Source: Pelomonas sp036401055 (lineage in GTDB: Bacteria; Pseudomonadota; Gammaproteobacteria; Burkholderiales; Burkholderiaceae_C). From it: a stretch of DNA of 11,712 nt. A program made the position numbers and the translations under genes. The DNA lies in the NCBI GenBank assembly GCA_036401055.1, contig DASWWC010000064.1, positions 1 through 11,712 of the forward strand. Reading direction: 5' to 3'. The notes beneath the pieces are model-generated. The model saw nothing but the letters and a program-made list of their open reading frames with translations. It did no database searches and was not told the DNA's origin. Below, piece by piece: positions 1 through 6,455 of this stretch (the stretch's first letter is position 1; each line of letters opens with the position of its first letter).

Positions 1-702
1 ACCCAGCAGCCGCACCAGGCGTTCGCGTGTCGCCAGGCGCTGGCCCTCGGCACGGGCCAGCGCCAGCCGGGCTTCGGCGGCAAAGCCCTGTTCGCGGGCG
101 CGCGCTAGCGCATTGAAGTTGCCGACGGCCTGCATGCGCCGCGCCAGCTCGGCACCGGCGTCGGCAGCCTCCAGCACCTGGCGGCGGTAGGTCAGCGCCT
201 CTTCGGCCGCCACGGCCTGGACCCAGGCGCGGCGCGTGTCGGCGGCCAGCGCCAGCACGTCGGCGGCGGCTTGCTGCTGCTCGGCCTGCAGTCGGCGCTG
301 CTCGGCCTGGCGCACCAGCGGCAGCGTCAGCAGCCGTGCGAGGTTGAAGTGCCAGCCGCGTTCCAGCTCCACTTCGTCGCCCCGCGTGAGGCGGCTGAAG
401 CTGAAACCGGGGTTGGGCAGGCGGCCGGCGGCATCGACCTCGGCCGCCGTCACGCCCAGACGGGCCAGGCGGGCCTGCAGCGCACGGCTGTTCTGCAGCG
501 CAAGCTGCACGGCCGCGTCGCCGGTCAGCGGCTCGCGCAGGCGCGCGGCCAGCGCTTCGGGCGGCAGCGGCTGCAGGGCAAGCGCCTGGCCAGTGTGCGG
601 CTGGGTCAGGCGGTTGACGTCGGCGACCTCGTCGCCGGGTGCCAGGCTGGCGCAACCGGTCAAGGCCAGCGCCAGCGTCGTCAGGGAGAACGCGCGCTTC
701 AT
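1..702 (-). CDS. TolC-family outer-membrane efflux lipoprotein (3' end outside window)
   Basis: The gene reads from the ATG at 702-700 leftwards without a stop to position 1, giving 234 residues; the C-terminal part lies outside the window. The N-terminus is a lipoprotein signal (MKRAFSLTTLALALTGC, lipobox LTGC, lipidated Cys17). Family hallmarks are visible: LPNPGFSFS near residues 100-110, and a long helical stretch with DTRRAWVQAVAAEE, then GNFNALAREQ-like and RERLVRLLG at the visible end, the usual heptad-rich hairpin of TolC-type exit ducts. Known role of the family: trimeric outer-membrane channel joined to a periplasmic adaptor and an RND pump. The start overlaps the stop of the upstream small gene (ATGA), so translation is probably coupled. 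Neighbouring His/Cys-rich DUF2946 protein suggests a metal substrate, but this is inference; the pump genes are not in view. Confidence in the family is high, in the substrate low. Confidence 0.9.
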   Translation of the reverse strand, partial: MKRAFSLTTLALALTGCASLAPGDEVADVNRLTQPHTGQALALQPLPPEALAARLREPLTGDAAVQLALQNSRALQARLARLGVTAAEVDAAGRLPNPGFSFSRLTRGDEVELERGWHFNLARLLTLPLVRQAEQRRLQAEQQQAAADVLALAADTRRAWVQAVAAEEALTYRRQVLEAADAGAELARRMQAVGNFNALARAREQGFAAEARLALARAEGQRLATRERLVRLLG

Positions 703-953
703 GGCGTCTTCTCCGGCGGCAGGGTTTCGCGGGCATAGGTGCGCCAGCCGCCGACACGTTCGACGCGGGCGTTGGCGGCGCGCCATTCGGTGGGCGGCGG
801 ATCATCGGCCGCCTGCGGCGGTGGGGCCTTTTTGACGATGGCGGGCGGCACCGGCGCGCGCGCGTCGGTGGGGGCAGGGCGGGGTTGCGCATGGGCGCTC
901 AGTGCCAGGCAGGCGGCGAGCAGCGCCCCCGCAACAGGGAACAGCTGGGGCAT
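699..953 (-). CDS. Small exported protein encoded just ahead of the TolC-like gene
   Basis: An 84-residue protein with a clear Sec signal peptide (hydrophobic core LFPVAGALLAACLALS, likely cleavage after AHA near residue 22). The mature part is short: a Pro/Ala-rich, probably disordered stretch (about 23-53) followed by a compact motif, TEWRAANARVERVGGWRTYARE, split here as WRAAN and GGWRTYARE around residues 56-77. The gene has a good ribosome site (GAGAGG, five bases before the ATG at 953-951), and its TGA overlaps the ATG of the TolC-like gene by four bases, so it is most likely a real, co-translated gene. I do not recognise a named family with certainty; small exported proteins with a W-AN-V-GGWR-YARE pattern seem to recur next to RND/TolC loci of Burkholderiales, which is recollection, not a search. 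A periplasmic accessory role in efflux or metal handling is inferred from position only. Confidence 0.72.
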   Translation of the reverse strand: MPQLFPVAGALLAACLALSAHAQPRPAPTDARAPVPPAIVKKAPPPQAADDPPPTEWRAANARVERVGGWRTYARETLPPEKTP

Positions 954-1031
954 GACAGCCTCTCGGAACGGGTGGTCAGCCCACCGGGCGCATCGAGGCG
1001 CGCGGCGGGAGGGGCAGCGTTGGGAGGAGGC

Positions 1032-1370
1032 TCAGGCCCGAGGCGGAGGGTCGGGCAGGGGCGGCACGACGCCCGTCCAGCGCACGGCCGGCACCTGGGC
1101 GGCACGCTCGGTCGGCGCAGCGCTCGCGGCCGGCATCAAGGCCGGCGGCGGCGCCGCGGCCAGGCAGCAGGGCGCGCATAGCTTGCAGGCCTGGCTGTCG
1201 GCGTCGGCTGCGTCGTCGTGATGGCCGTGATGTTCATGGCTGGCATGGTCGGCCATGGCCGGTGTCGTCTGCACCGGGCCGCAGTCCAGCTGCGCGGCCG
1301 CGAGCAGGCTGCGCAGGGGCAGCAGCACGAGCAGCAGGCAGAGGACGAGGAAGCGGCCGGGGCGACGCAT
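1032..1370 (-). CDS. DUF2946-type His/Cys-rich exported or membrane-anchored protein
   Basis: 112 residues from the ATG at 1370-1368. An in-frame GTG at 1403 would add 11 residues and overlap the AraC gene; the ATG is preferred because the signal-like segment begins right after it (RRPGRFLVLCLLLVLLPLRSLLAAA, residues 2-26). The mature part has a histidine cluster (His42, 45, 47, 48, 50, 51) and a cysteine cluster CKLCAPCC (Cys62, 65, 68, 69), followed by a Pro/Ala-rich tail. This layout (hydrophobic start, His patch, C-x2-C-x2-CC) is typical of the DUF2946 group, often seen beside copper genes such as copper-type TonB receptors. Metal binding, probably copper, is inferred from the ligands. 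The stop of the AraC gene lies only 10 bp upstream, and 78 bp separate it from the next small gene, so all may be one transcript. Confidence 0.75.
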   Translation of the reverse strand: MRRPGRFLVLCLLLVLLPLRSLLAAAQLDCGPVQTTPAMADHASHEHHGHHDDAADADSQACKLCAPCCLAAAPPPALMPAASAAPTERAAQVPAVRWTGVVPPLPDPPPRA

Positions 1371-1380
1371 GGCCGGCACT

Positions 1381-2238
1381 TTAACTGCGTTGCAGCCAGG
1401 CACGTGGTGACAGCCCCTGGTGCCGCTGGGTGAAAAGGCGGCTCAGCGCGGAGGCGTTGGCATAACCCAGCTCGCTGGCCAGCAGCTTCAGCGGCTTGCC
1501 GGCCCGCAGTTCCGCGCGCGCGATGCTCAGCCGCCAGTCGGCGACGTAGTCGGCGGGCGTGGTGCCCATGGCCTCGCGGAAGGACTCGGCGAAGCGGCTG
1601 CGCGACATGCCGGCCTCCGTGGCCAGCCGTTCCAGCGTCCAGGGCTCTCCTGGGCGCGCGTGCACGGCGGTCAGCGCCCGTGCCAGCCGAGGGTCGGCCA
1701 GGCCATTCAACAGACCCACGGGCAGCGGCACATCGCGCTGGTCCAGCATCCATCGCAGCAGTTGCAGCAGCAGCACCTCGAACAAGCGGTCGGCGAGCAG
1801 CCGCTGGCCGCAGCGCACGCGCTCGGCCTCGCCGAACAGCAAGGCCAGCGTCTCGTTGATGCCCGCGACCTGGGCCAGCGGCAGCACCACCAGCGGCGGC
1901 AGCGCCTGCACCAGGGGATGAGCGTCGCCCTGTTCGAAGTCCAGCGTGGCGCAGACGAAGTCTGATCCTTCCGTCGGGGCATTGTGGAAATCGTGCGCCA
2001 GCGGGCGCGGATAGAACACCAGGCTGGGTTCACGCACGACCACGCGCTGGACCATTCCACTGCTGGCAGCGTGGTGGACCTCCATCTCGCCATTGCGCAT
2101 GACGTGCAGGAAACCCCGGCCCGGCCGCGCGTCGAAGCGCGTCACGCCGCACAGCGGGCCGTTGTGGAACAGGCTGGCGCGCACTCGGAAGCGATCAAGC
2201 AGGGGGCTGAGCCGGTCCAGCGTAGTTTCCTGTGGCAT
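1381..2238 (-). CDS. AraC-family transcriptional regulator with N-terminal cupin-type domain
   Basis: 285 residues. The N-terminal two thirds (about 1-180) fits the cupin-like effector domain of the AraC/cupin_6 group (LSPLLDRFRVRASLFHNGPLCG, then GFLHVMRNGEMEV and LVFYPRPLAHDF). The C-terminal 100 residues are the double helix-turn-helix: first HTH around WTLERLATEAGMSRSRFAESF, then GTTPADYVADWRLSIARAEL, second HTH around LKLLASELGYANASALSRLF, ending HQGLSPRAW. All conserved hallmarks are intact. It is divergent from the AhpD-like gene, with 98 bp between starts; regulators of this subgroup commonly sit beside and control such oxidoreductase-type genes. It is also only 10 bp ahead of the DUF2946 gene, so it might be co-transcribed with the efflux genes. 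Effector unknown. No strong Shine-Dalgarno is visible before the ATG at 2238-2236. Confidence 0.9.
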   Translation of the reverse strand: MPQETTLDRLSPLLDRFRVRASLFHNGPLCGVTRFDARPGRGFLHVMRNGEMEVHHAASSGMVQRVVVREPSLVFYPRPLAHDFHNAPTEGSDFVCATLDFEQGDAHPLVQALPPLVVLPLAQVAGINETLALLFGEAERVRCGQRLLADRLFEVLLLQLLRWMLDQRDVPLPVGLLNGLADPRLARALTAVHARPGEPWTLERLATEAGMSRSRFAESFREAMGTTPADYVADWRLSIARAELRAGKPLKLLASELGYANASALSRLFTQRHQGLSPRAWLQRS

Positions 2239-2336
2239 GGGACGAATCGGTATGTAGGATGGATTTAATGATACTTATCGAACCATCATGGGCGGCACAG
2301 TGAAGGCCTTCTCCACTGCAGCCGAAAGGTGACCCC
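2239..2336. promoter_or_regulatory. Divergent promoter region between araC-like and ahpD-like genes
   Basis: 98 bp between two divergent starts. An AT-rich island at about 2251-2289 stands out in a GC-rich setting and contains -10-like hexamers for both directions (GATACT at 2270-2275 on plus; TTAAAT on minus from 2268-2263) and a short inverted repeat ATGAT (2268-2272) / ATCAT (2285-2289). No convincing -35 boxes could be fixed. The plus-strand gene has a clear ribosome site, AAAGG at 2325-2329, seven bases before its ATG. The AraC-type protein very likely binds here; the exact sites are not resolved. Confidence 0.4.
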
Positions 2337-2885
2337 ATGAACTCCCGCCTCCCTCTCGTTTCCGCCATCGACACGCCTGCCGGCAGCCGAGTGCTGCTCG
2401 ACGCGGTGCATGCTGCCTTCGGCGCCACGCCCAACATGTTCCGCGCCGTGGCCAATTCGCCGGCCGCGCTGCAGGCCATGTGGGGCTTCTTCGGTGCGCT
2501 GGGCGGCGGCGCCATCCCGGCCAAGCTGGGCGAGCAGATCGCCGTCGCCGTGGCCGACCGCAACGCCTGCGAATACTGCCTGGCGGCGCACACCGCGCTG
2601 GGCCGCAAGGCCGGCGCCTCGGCCGCCGAGATGAGCTCCGCGCAGGCCGGCGAATCGGCCGACCCGGCAACGGCCGCGGCGCTGCGCTTCGCGCTGAAGC
2701 TGGTCGAGCAGCGCGGGCAGGTGAGTGCCGACGACGTCGCCTCGCTGCGCGATGCAGGCTTCAACGACGGGCAGATCGTCGAGATCCTGGCGCACGTGGC
2801 ATTGAACCTGTTCACCAACTATGTGAACGTCGCGTTCGCGGTTCCGGTCGATTTTCCGGGTGTGAAGCTGCGTTCGGCGGCCTGA
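2337..2885 (+). CDS. AhpD-like / carboxymuconolactone decarboxylase-family protein
   Basis: 182 residues from an ATG with a good ribosome site (AAAGG seven bases upstream). The protein is all-helical in character and has the AhpD-type redox motif: Glu66, then Cys78-Glu-Tyr-Cys81 and His85 (CEYCLAAH), preceded by the usual TPNMFRAVANSP (31-42) and GALGGGAIP. In AhpD and its relatives the two cysteines and the histidine carry out thiol-disulfide chemistry in peroxide or electrophile defence; many members have unknown substrates. No signal peptide, so cytoplasmic. It is divergent from the AraC-family gene, which is its likely regulator, and ends in a strong hairpin shared with the convergent response regulator gene. 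Function beyond the fold and CxxC motif is inference; it could equally be a peroxidase-like or a decarboxylase-like member. Confidence 0.88.
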   Translation: MNSRLPLVSAIDTPAGSRVLLDAVHAAFGATPNMFRAVANSPAALQAMWGFFGALGGGAIPAKLGEQIAVAVADRNACEYCLAAHTALGRKAGASAAEMSSAQAGESADPATAAALRFALKLVEQRGQVSADDVASLRDAGFNDGQIVEILAHVALNLFTNYVNVAFAVPVDFPGVKLRSAA

Positions 2886-2895
2886 GCCACAAATG

Positions 2896-2924
2896 ACAAG
2901 GCCTCGGACTTGCCGAGGCCTTGT
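2896..2924. terminator. Bidirectional hairpin between convergent genes
   Basis: A perfect 12-bp inverted repeat, ACAAGGCCTCGG (2896-2907) and CCGAGGCCTTGT (2913-2924), with a five-base loop, starts 10 bp after the stop of the ahpD-like gene and ends 20 bp before the end of the convergent response regulator gene. There is no long T run on either side, so it may act as a weak intrinsic terminator or as an RNA 3'-end stabiliser for both messages. Confidence 0.7.
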
Positions 2925-2944
2925 GAACGGACAGCCGGGCTTGG

Positions 2945-3688
2945 CTAGACCAGGCCCTGCTTCGACGCCAGCACCGCCGCTTCCGCGCGGCTGCTGACGT
3001 TGAGCTTCTTGTAGATGCTCTTGATGTGGTCGTTGACGGTGAACCACTTGATGCCCATAAGGTTCGCGATCTCCTTGATCGTGAAACCCTTGCTCAGGTA
3101 GGTCAGCACTTCGCTCTCGCGCGGCGTCAGGCGCTCCCACTCGGGCGGCGGGTCCAGCGCGACGCTGCGGCTGTTGCTGAAGGGGGCGTGCGACGACGAC
3201 AGCGAGCCGAAGCCCGAGTTCAGCGGCATGGTGCCGCTGTCGCTGGATGACGGCCGGAAGTGCGACAGCAGGCGGCGGGCAATGGCCGGCGACAGTGGCG
3301 GCTGGCCGCGCACGATGCGCTGCAGTTCTTCCACCAGCACCTCGAAGCGGTCTTCCTTCAGCAGATAGCCGTCCGCGCCGCATTGCAGGGCCGGGAACAA
3401 GTGGTCGTCGTCCGAATACAGCGTGGTGACGATCTTGATCGCCGTGGAGCCGGCCAGCTCGGTCAGGAACTCCATGCCGTTGCCGTCGGGCAGTTCCAGG
3501 TCCACGAGGATGAGCTTGAAGCCATTGTCGGCAGCGCCGCCCGGGAACTTGCTCACCTGCCGGCGCGCGTTCTCGAGATCGCCGACCTCGGTGATCTCCA
3601 TCGCATCGCTGAAGCTCTCTCGCACCACGCGGCACAGGAAGCTGCGGGCGACGGGGTTGTCTTCGATGATCAGGACTTTGACGGTCAT
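2945..3688 (-). CDS. NarL/LuxR-type orphan response regulator
   Basis: 247 residues. The receiver domain (1-125) has every key residue: acidic pair Glu9-Asp10, phospho-acceptor Asp63 in LILVDLELPDGNG, Thr88/Thr89 at the switch position, and Lys111 in GYLLK. The LuxR-type helix-turn-helix lies at about 186-245 (LTPRESEVLTYLSKGFTIKEIANLMGI, split here after residue 205, then TVNDHIKSIYKKL). Between the two is a long Ser/Gly/Pro-rich linker, about residues 145-183, longer than the usual NarL linker. No histidine kinase gene is adjacent, so the partner and target genes are unknown. It is transcribed away from neighbours on its left and follows the oxidoreductase gene after a hairpin. A weak -10-like TACATT lies at 3720-3715 on the minus strand. 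Confidence 0.93.
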   Translation of the reverse strand: MTVKVLIIEDNPVARSFLCRVVRESFSDAMEITEVGDLENARRQVSKFPGGAADNGFKLILVDLELPDGNGMEFLTELAGSTAIKIVTTLYSDDDHLFPALQCGADGYLLKEDRFEVLVEELQRIVRGQPPLSPAIARRLLSHFRPSSSDSGTMPLNSGFGSLSSSHAPFSNSRSVALDPPPEWERLTPRESEVLTYLSKGFTIKEIANLMGIKWFTVNDHIKSIYKKLNVSSRAEAAVLASKQGLV

Positions 3689-3739
3689 GGCGGCGGCTGT
3701 CGTTTCGACCGACGAATGTAGCGCACGGCCCTCTGGAAA

Positions 3740-3769
3740 CCCCGCGAGATCGCGGGGGGCGACGCCCCC
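3740..3769 (-). terminator. GC-rich double hairpin after the oxidoreductase gene
   Basis: Two back-to-back inverted repeats lie 11 bp past the stop of the minus-strand oxidoreductase gene: GGGGGCG (3755-3761) paired with CGCCCCC (3763-3769), and CCCCGCG (3740-3746) paired with CGCGGGG (3751-3757) around a four-base loop. They share G residues, so they are mutually exclusive. Read on the minus strand, the second hairpin is followed by TTTCC, a short U run, consistent with an intrinsic terminator that separates this gene from the response regulator downstream. Confidence 0.6.
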
Positions 3770-3779
3770 GTTTCAGGCT

Positions 3780-4757
3780 TCACGCGTTGGTGAGAACTAC
3801 CTTGCCTATGACCTCCCGCGCCGCCATGCGCGCGAAGGCTGCCGGCAAGTGTTCCATGGGCAGCACGCGGTCGAGCACGGGCTTGATCCTGCCGCTGGCG
3901 TACCAGGCGGCCAGTTCGCCCAGCATCCTCGCGTTGCGGTCCGGCTCGCGCTTGGCGAACTCGCCCCAGAACACGCCCACGATGGACGCGCCCTTCAGCA
4001 GCGTCAGGTTCAGCGGCAGCGCCGGGATCTGGCCTCGGGCGAAACCGATGACCAAGTAGCGCCCGCGCCACGCGATGGAGCGAAAGGCGGCCTCGGCCAG
4101 GTCACCGCCGACCGGGTCGTAGATGACGTCGGGGCCCTTGCCCGCGGTCAGCGCCTTCAGCTCGTCGCGCAGGTTCTGTGTGGCGTAGTTGATCGTGGCG
4201 TCGGCGCCCAGCGCCTTGCAGGCGGCGCACTTGGCATCGCTGCCAGCGGCGGCGATGACGCGCGCGCCGGCAGCCTTGGCGATCTGGATGGCGGCCGTGC
4301 CGACACCACCGGCCGCCCCCAGGATGAGCACCGTCTCACCGGCCTGCAGGGCGCCTCGGTCCATCAGCGCGTGGTGGCTGGTGGCATAGGTGCAGATGAA
4401 GGCTGCGGCGTCCTCGAACGCGAATCCGTCGGGCAGCGGCATGGCCAGCAGGGCCGGGATGCACACCTCGGTCGCGAACCCGCCCAGGCCACCGAAGGCC
4501 GCGACGCGCTGGCCGACGGTGAAGCCCTTGACGCCTTCGCCCACCTCGGTGACAAAGCCCGAGAACTCCGTGCCTGGCACGAAGGGCAGCGGCGGCTTCA
4601 TCTGGTACTTGTTCTGCACGATGAGCAGGTCGGGAAAGTTCAGGCTGGCTGCCTTGATCTGCACGCGAATCTGCCCGGCTGGCAGCGCCGGTGTCGGCAG
4701 GTCCAGCCATTGCAGAGCCTCGACGCCCACCGGGTTTTCGCAGAGCCAAGCCTTCAT
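3780..4757 (-). CDS. Zinc-free MDR-family NADPH:quinone oxidoreductase-like protein
   Basis: 325 residues, the typical length of quinone-oxidoreductase-type medium-chain dehydrogenase/reductases. The N-terminal GroES-like domain (1-120) contains VQIKAASLNFPDLL and the VPGTEFSGFVTEVGEGV block; the Rossmann domain carries the nucleotide motif GAAGGVG (147-153) followed by AAIQIAKAAGARVIA, and DPVGGDLAEAAFR (214-226). The catalytic and structural zinc cysteine clusters of alcohol dehydrogenases are absent, which supports the quinone-reductase or enoyl-reductase branch using NADPH. Cytoplasmic; likely reduces quinones or other alpha,beta-unsaturated carbonyls. The ATG at 4757-4755 has GGAAG nearby upstream. 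It is divergent from surE with about 92 bp between the starts and ends at a double hairpin. The substrate cannot be told from sequence. Confidence 0.9.
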   Translation of the reverse strand: MKAWLCENPVGVEALQWLDLPTPALPAGQIRVQIKAASLNFPDLLIVQNKYQMKPPLPFVPGTEFSGFVTEVGEGVKGFTVGQRVAAFGGLGGFATEVCIPALLAMPLPDGFAFEDAAAFICTYATSHHALMDRGALQAGETVLILGAAGGVGTAAIQIAKAAGARVIAAAGSDAKCAACKALGADATINYATQNLRDELKALTAGKGPDVIYDPVGGDLAEAAFRSIAWRGRYLVIGFARGQIPALPLNLTLLKGASIVGVFWGEFAKREPDRNARMLGELAAWYASGRIKPVLDRVLPMEHLPAAFARMAAREVIGKVVLTNA

Positions 4758-4768
4758 CGTCGTCTTCC

Positions 4769-4841
4769 GTTCTCAAGAACTGGGCATGATAGGAATCAGG
4801 GTGGTTACACGCGGTCTCGCAGGTGACGCCCTCCCTACAAT
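4769..4841. promoter_or_regulatory. Divergent control region between the oxidoreductase gene and surE
   Basis: The gap holds a small palindrome GTTCT-CA-AGAAC (4769-4780) just ahead of the oxidoreductase start, a minus-strand -10-like TATCAT (4791-4786), and a plus-strand -10-like TACAAT (4836-4841) that ends only eight bases before the surE ATG. No matching -35 boxes are evident at normal spacing. The placement of TACAAT implies that a transcript from it would be nearly leaderless. Confidence 0.35.
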
Positions 4842-4849
4842 TGGCAACC

Positions 4850-5593
4850 ATGCGCATCCTGATTTCCAACGACGACGGCTACCTGGCCCCGGGCCTGGCG
4901 GCCCTCGTGAAGGCCTGCGAAGGCCTGGGCGAGATCGACGTCATCGCCCCCGAGCAGAACGCCAGCGGCACGTCCAACTCGCTGACGCTGAACCGCCCGC
5001 TGAACCTCTACCGTGCCGCCAACGGCTTTCGTTATGTCAGCGGCACGCCGTCGGATGGTGTGCACCTGGCGCTGACCGGCCTGCTGGGTTACCGGCCCGA
5101 TCTGGTGCTCTCGGGCATCAACAACGGCGCCAACATGGGTGACGACACGCTGTACTCCGGCACCGTCGCCGCAGCGACCGAGGGCTACCTGTTCGGCATC
5201 CCGTCCATCGCGTTTTCCCAGGTCGAGAAGGGCTGGGTCGAGCTCGAGGCCGCGGCGCGCGCGGCGCGCAGCGTCGTCGAGCAGGTGATTGCGGGCGGTC
5301 TGGGGCAGGGCTTCCTGCTGAACGTCAACATTCCCAATCGCGCCGATGCCGATCAGTTGCCGCGCAAGATCACGCGGCTGGGCCGACGCCATGCCGCCGA
5401 AGGCATCGTCGAGCAGATCAATCCGCGCGGCGAGACCATCTACTGGATCGGTCCGGCGGGCGACGCCAAGGACGCCGGCGAGGGCACCGACTTCCATGCG
5501 ACCGCCAACGGCCAGGTGTCGATCACGCCGCTGCAGGTGGACCTGACCGAGCATGCATCGCTCGGCGCCTGGGCGCAGCGCCTGGGTCTCTGA
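4850..5593 (+). CDS. surE: 5'/3'-nucleotidase SurE
   Basis: 247 residues from the ATG at 4850; an in-frame ATG nine codons upstream is rejected because SurE proteins begin MRILISNDDGY. Conserved metal and active-site residues are all present: Asp8-Asp9, Ser39 in PEQNASGTSNS, and Asn91 in SGINNGANMGDD, followed by LYSGTVAAATEG. SurE is a cytoplasmic, metal-dependent phosphatase acting on nucleoside monophosphates, and is needed for survival in stationary phase. It is the first gene of the surE-pcm-nlpD-rpoS block; its TGA is directly followed by the ATG of pcm. There is no Shine-Dalgarno sequence before its start. Length and all motifs match the family, so the call is secure. Confidence 0.97.
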   Translation: MRILISNDDGYLAPGLAALVKACEGLGEIDVIAPEQNASGTSNSLTLNRPLNLYRAANGFRYVSGTPSDGVHLALTGLLGYRPDLVLSGINNGANMGDDTLYSGTVAAATEGYLFGIPSIAFSQVEKGWVELEAAARAARSVVEQVIAGGLGQGFLLNVNIPNRADADQLPRKITRLGRRHAAEGIVEQINPRGETIYWIGPAGDAKDAGEGTDFHATANGQVSITPLQVDLTEHASLGAWAQRLGL

Positions 5594-6397
5594 ATGTCGA
5601 CGCCGAAGCGATTCCCGGCCAGCCTGAAATCGGCTGCCGCGCCGCAGCGCGAGTTGCTGATGCCGCAGCGGCATTTGCGCCAGGCCACCGCCGATGCGGC
5701 GCGGCTGGCTCGGCCCAGTGGTGCCGGCCTGGACAGTGGCGCTGTGCGTGAGCGCATGGTCAACCGGCTGCGGGCCGAAGGCAAGTTCAACGAGCAGGTG
5801 CTGGCGGCGATGGCCGCCGTGCCGCGCCATGAGTTCGTCGACAGCGCACTGGCCGCGCAAGCCTATGAAGACACGGCCCTGCCCATCGGCCACGGTCAGA
5901 CCATCTCCAAACCCTCGGTCGTGGCCCACATGCTGGGCCTGCTGATGGCTGGCAGCGGTGCGCGCCAGCGCGGGTCGCTGGGGCGCGTGCTGGAGATCGG
6001 CACCGGCTGTGGCTACCAGGCTGCCGTCATCGCGCTGCTGGCGCGTCAGGTGATCTCCATCGAACGGCTGCAAGGCCTGCACGACAAGGCCAAGGCCAAC
6101 CTGCAGCGCGTCGTGCTGCCGCGCGCGCCGCGCCTCATCTGGGGCGATGGCCGCGTGGGCCACGCCGCCAGCGGGCCGTTCGACAGCCTCATCGCGGCAG
6201 CCGGCGGCGAGGACATTCCGCCAGCCTGGATGGAGCAATTGGCTCCCGGCGGGCGGCTGATCGCGCCGACGCATTCGGGCACGCGAGGCCAGGTGCTGGT
6301 CGTGCTGGACCATGTCGTCGAAGGGGGCGTCAGTCGCTGGGTTCGCAGCGAACACGAGGCAGTGCTTTTCGTCCCCCTAAAATCCGGCGTCGTCTGA
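5594..6397 (+). CDS. pcm: Protein-L-isoaspartate O-methyltransferase
   Basis: 267 residues. The enzyme uses S-adenosylmethionine to methylate isoaspartyl sites in aged proteins and so starts their repair. Seen directly: the family signature ALPIGHGQTISKP (95-107), SAM motif I VLEIGTGCGYQ (132-142), GDGRVG (184-189), and the C-terminal FVPLKSG. The catalytic core starts near residue 51 (VRERMVNRLR); the first 50 residues, Ala/Arg-rich, have no counterpart in the 208-residue E. coli protein. N-terminal extensions of this kind are, as far as I recall, common in Burkholderiales. Starts at Met23 or Met55 are possible; 5594 is chosen because it abuts the surE stop (TGAATG), which fits translational coupling. 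Neighbour genes confirm identity. Confidence 0.95.
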   Translation: MSTPKRFPASLKSAAAPQRELLMPQRHLRQATADAARLARPSGAGLDSGAVRERMVNRLRAEGKFNEQVLAAMAAVPRHEFVDSALAAQAYEDTALPIGHGQTISKPSVVAHMLGLLMAGSGARQRGSLGRVLEIGTGCGYQAAVIALLARQVISIERLQGLHDKAKANLQRVVLPRAPRLIWGDGRVGHAASGPFDSLIAAAGGEDIPPAWMEQLAPGGRLIAPTHSGTRGQVLVVLDHVVEGGVSRWVRSEHEAVLFVPLKSGVV

Positions 6398-6427
6398 CGG
6401 GGCCGCTGGCGCACCGCGCCGCACAAT
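6378..6427 (+). promoter_or_regulatory. Possible nlpD promoter elements
   Basis: A TAAAAT hexamer (6378-6383) within the last codons of pcm and an ACAAT element (6423-6427) in the pcm-nlpD gap are the only A/T-rich spots before nlpD. Either could be a -10 box; neither has a good -35 partner. Gene order and the 58-bp gap make a separate nlpD promoter reasonable but unproven. Confidence 0.25.
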
Positions 6428-6455
6428 CGGGTCGGCCCTCAACGTGCCACACACG

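Noticed and set aside
271..738. Plus-strand frames opposite the TolC-like gene
   Set aside because: The minus-strand frame has a lipobox and TolC family motifs throughout; the plus frames are Gln/Arg-rich shadows.
2286..3635. 449-codon minus-strand frame running through the ahpD-like and response regulator genes
   Set aside because: It crosses a terminator hairpin and two genes with clear families, and has no domain of its own.
3423..6355. Long frames opposite the oxidoreductase, surE and pcm genes (3423-4826 plus, 4835-6355 minus)
   Set aside because: Same GC-driven artefact; no recognisable motifs and composition unlike the real proteins.
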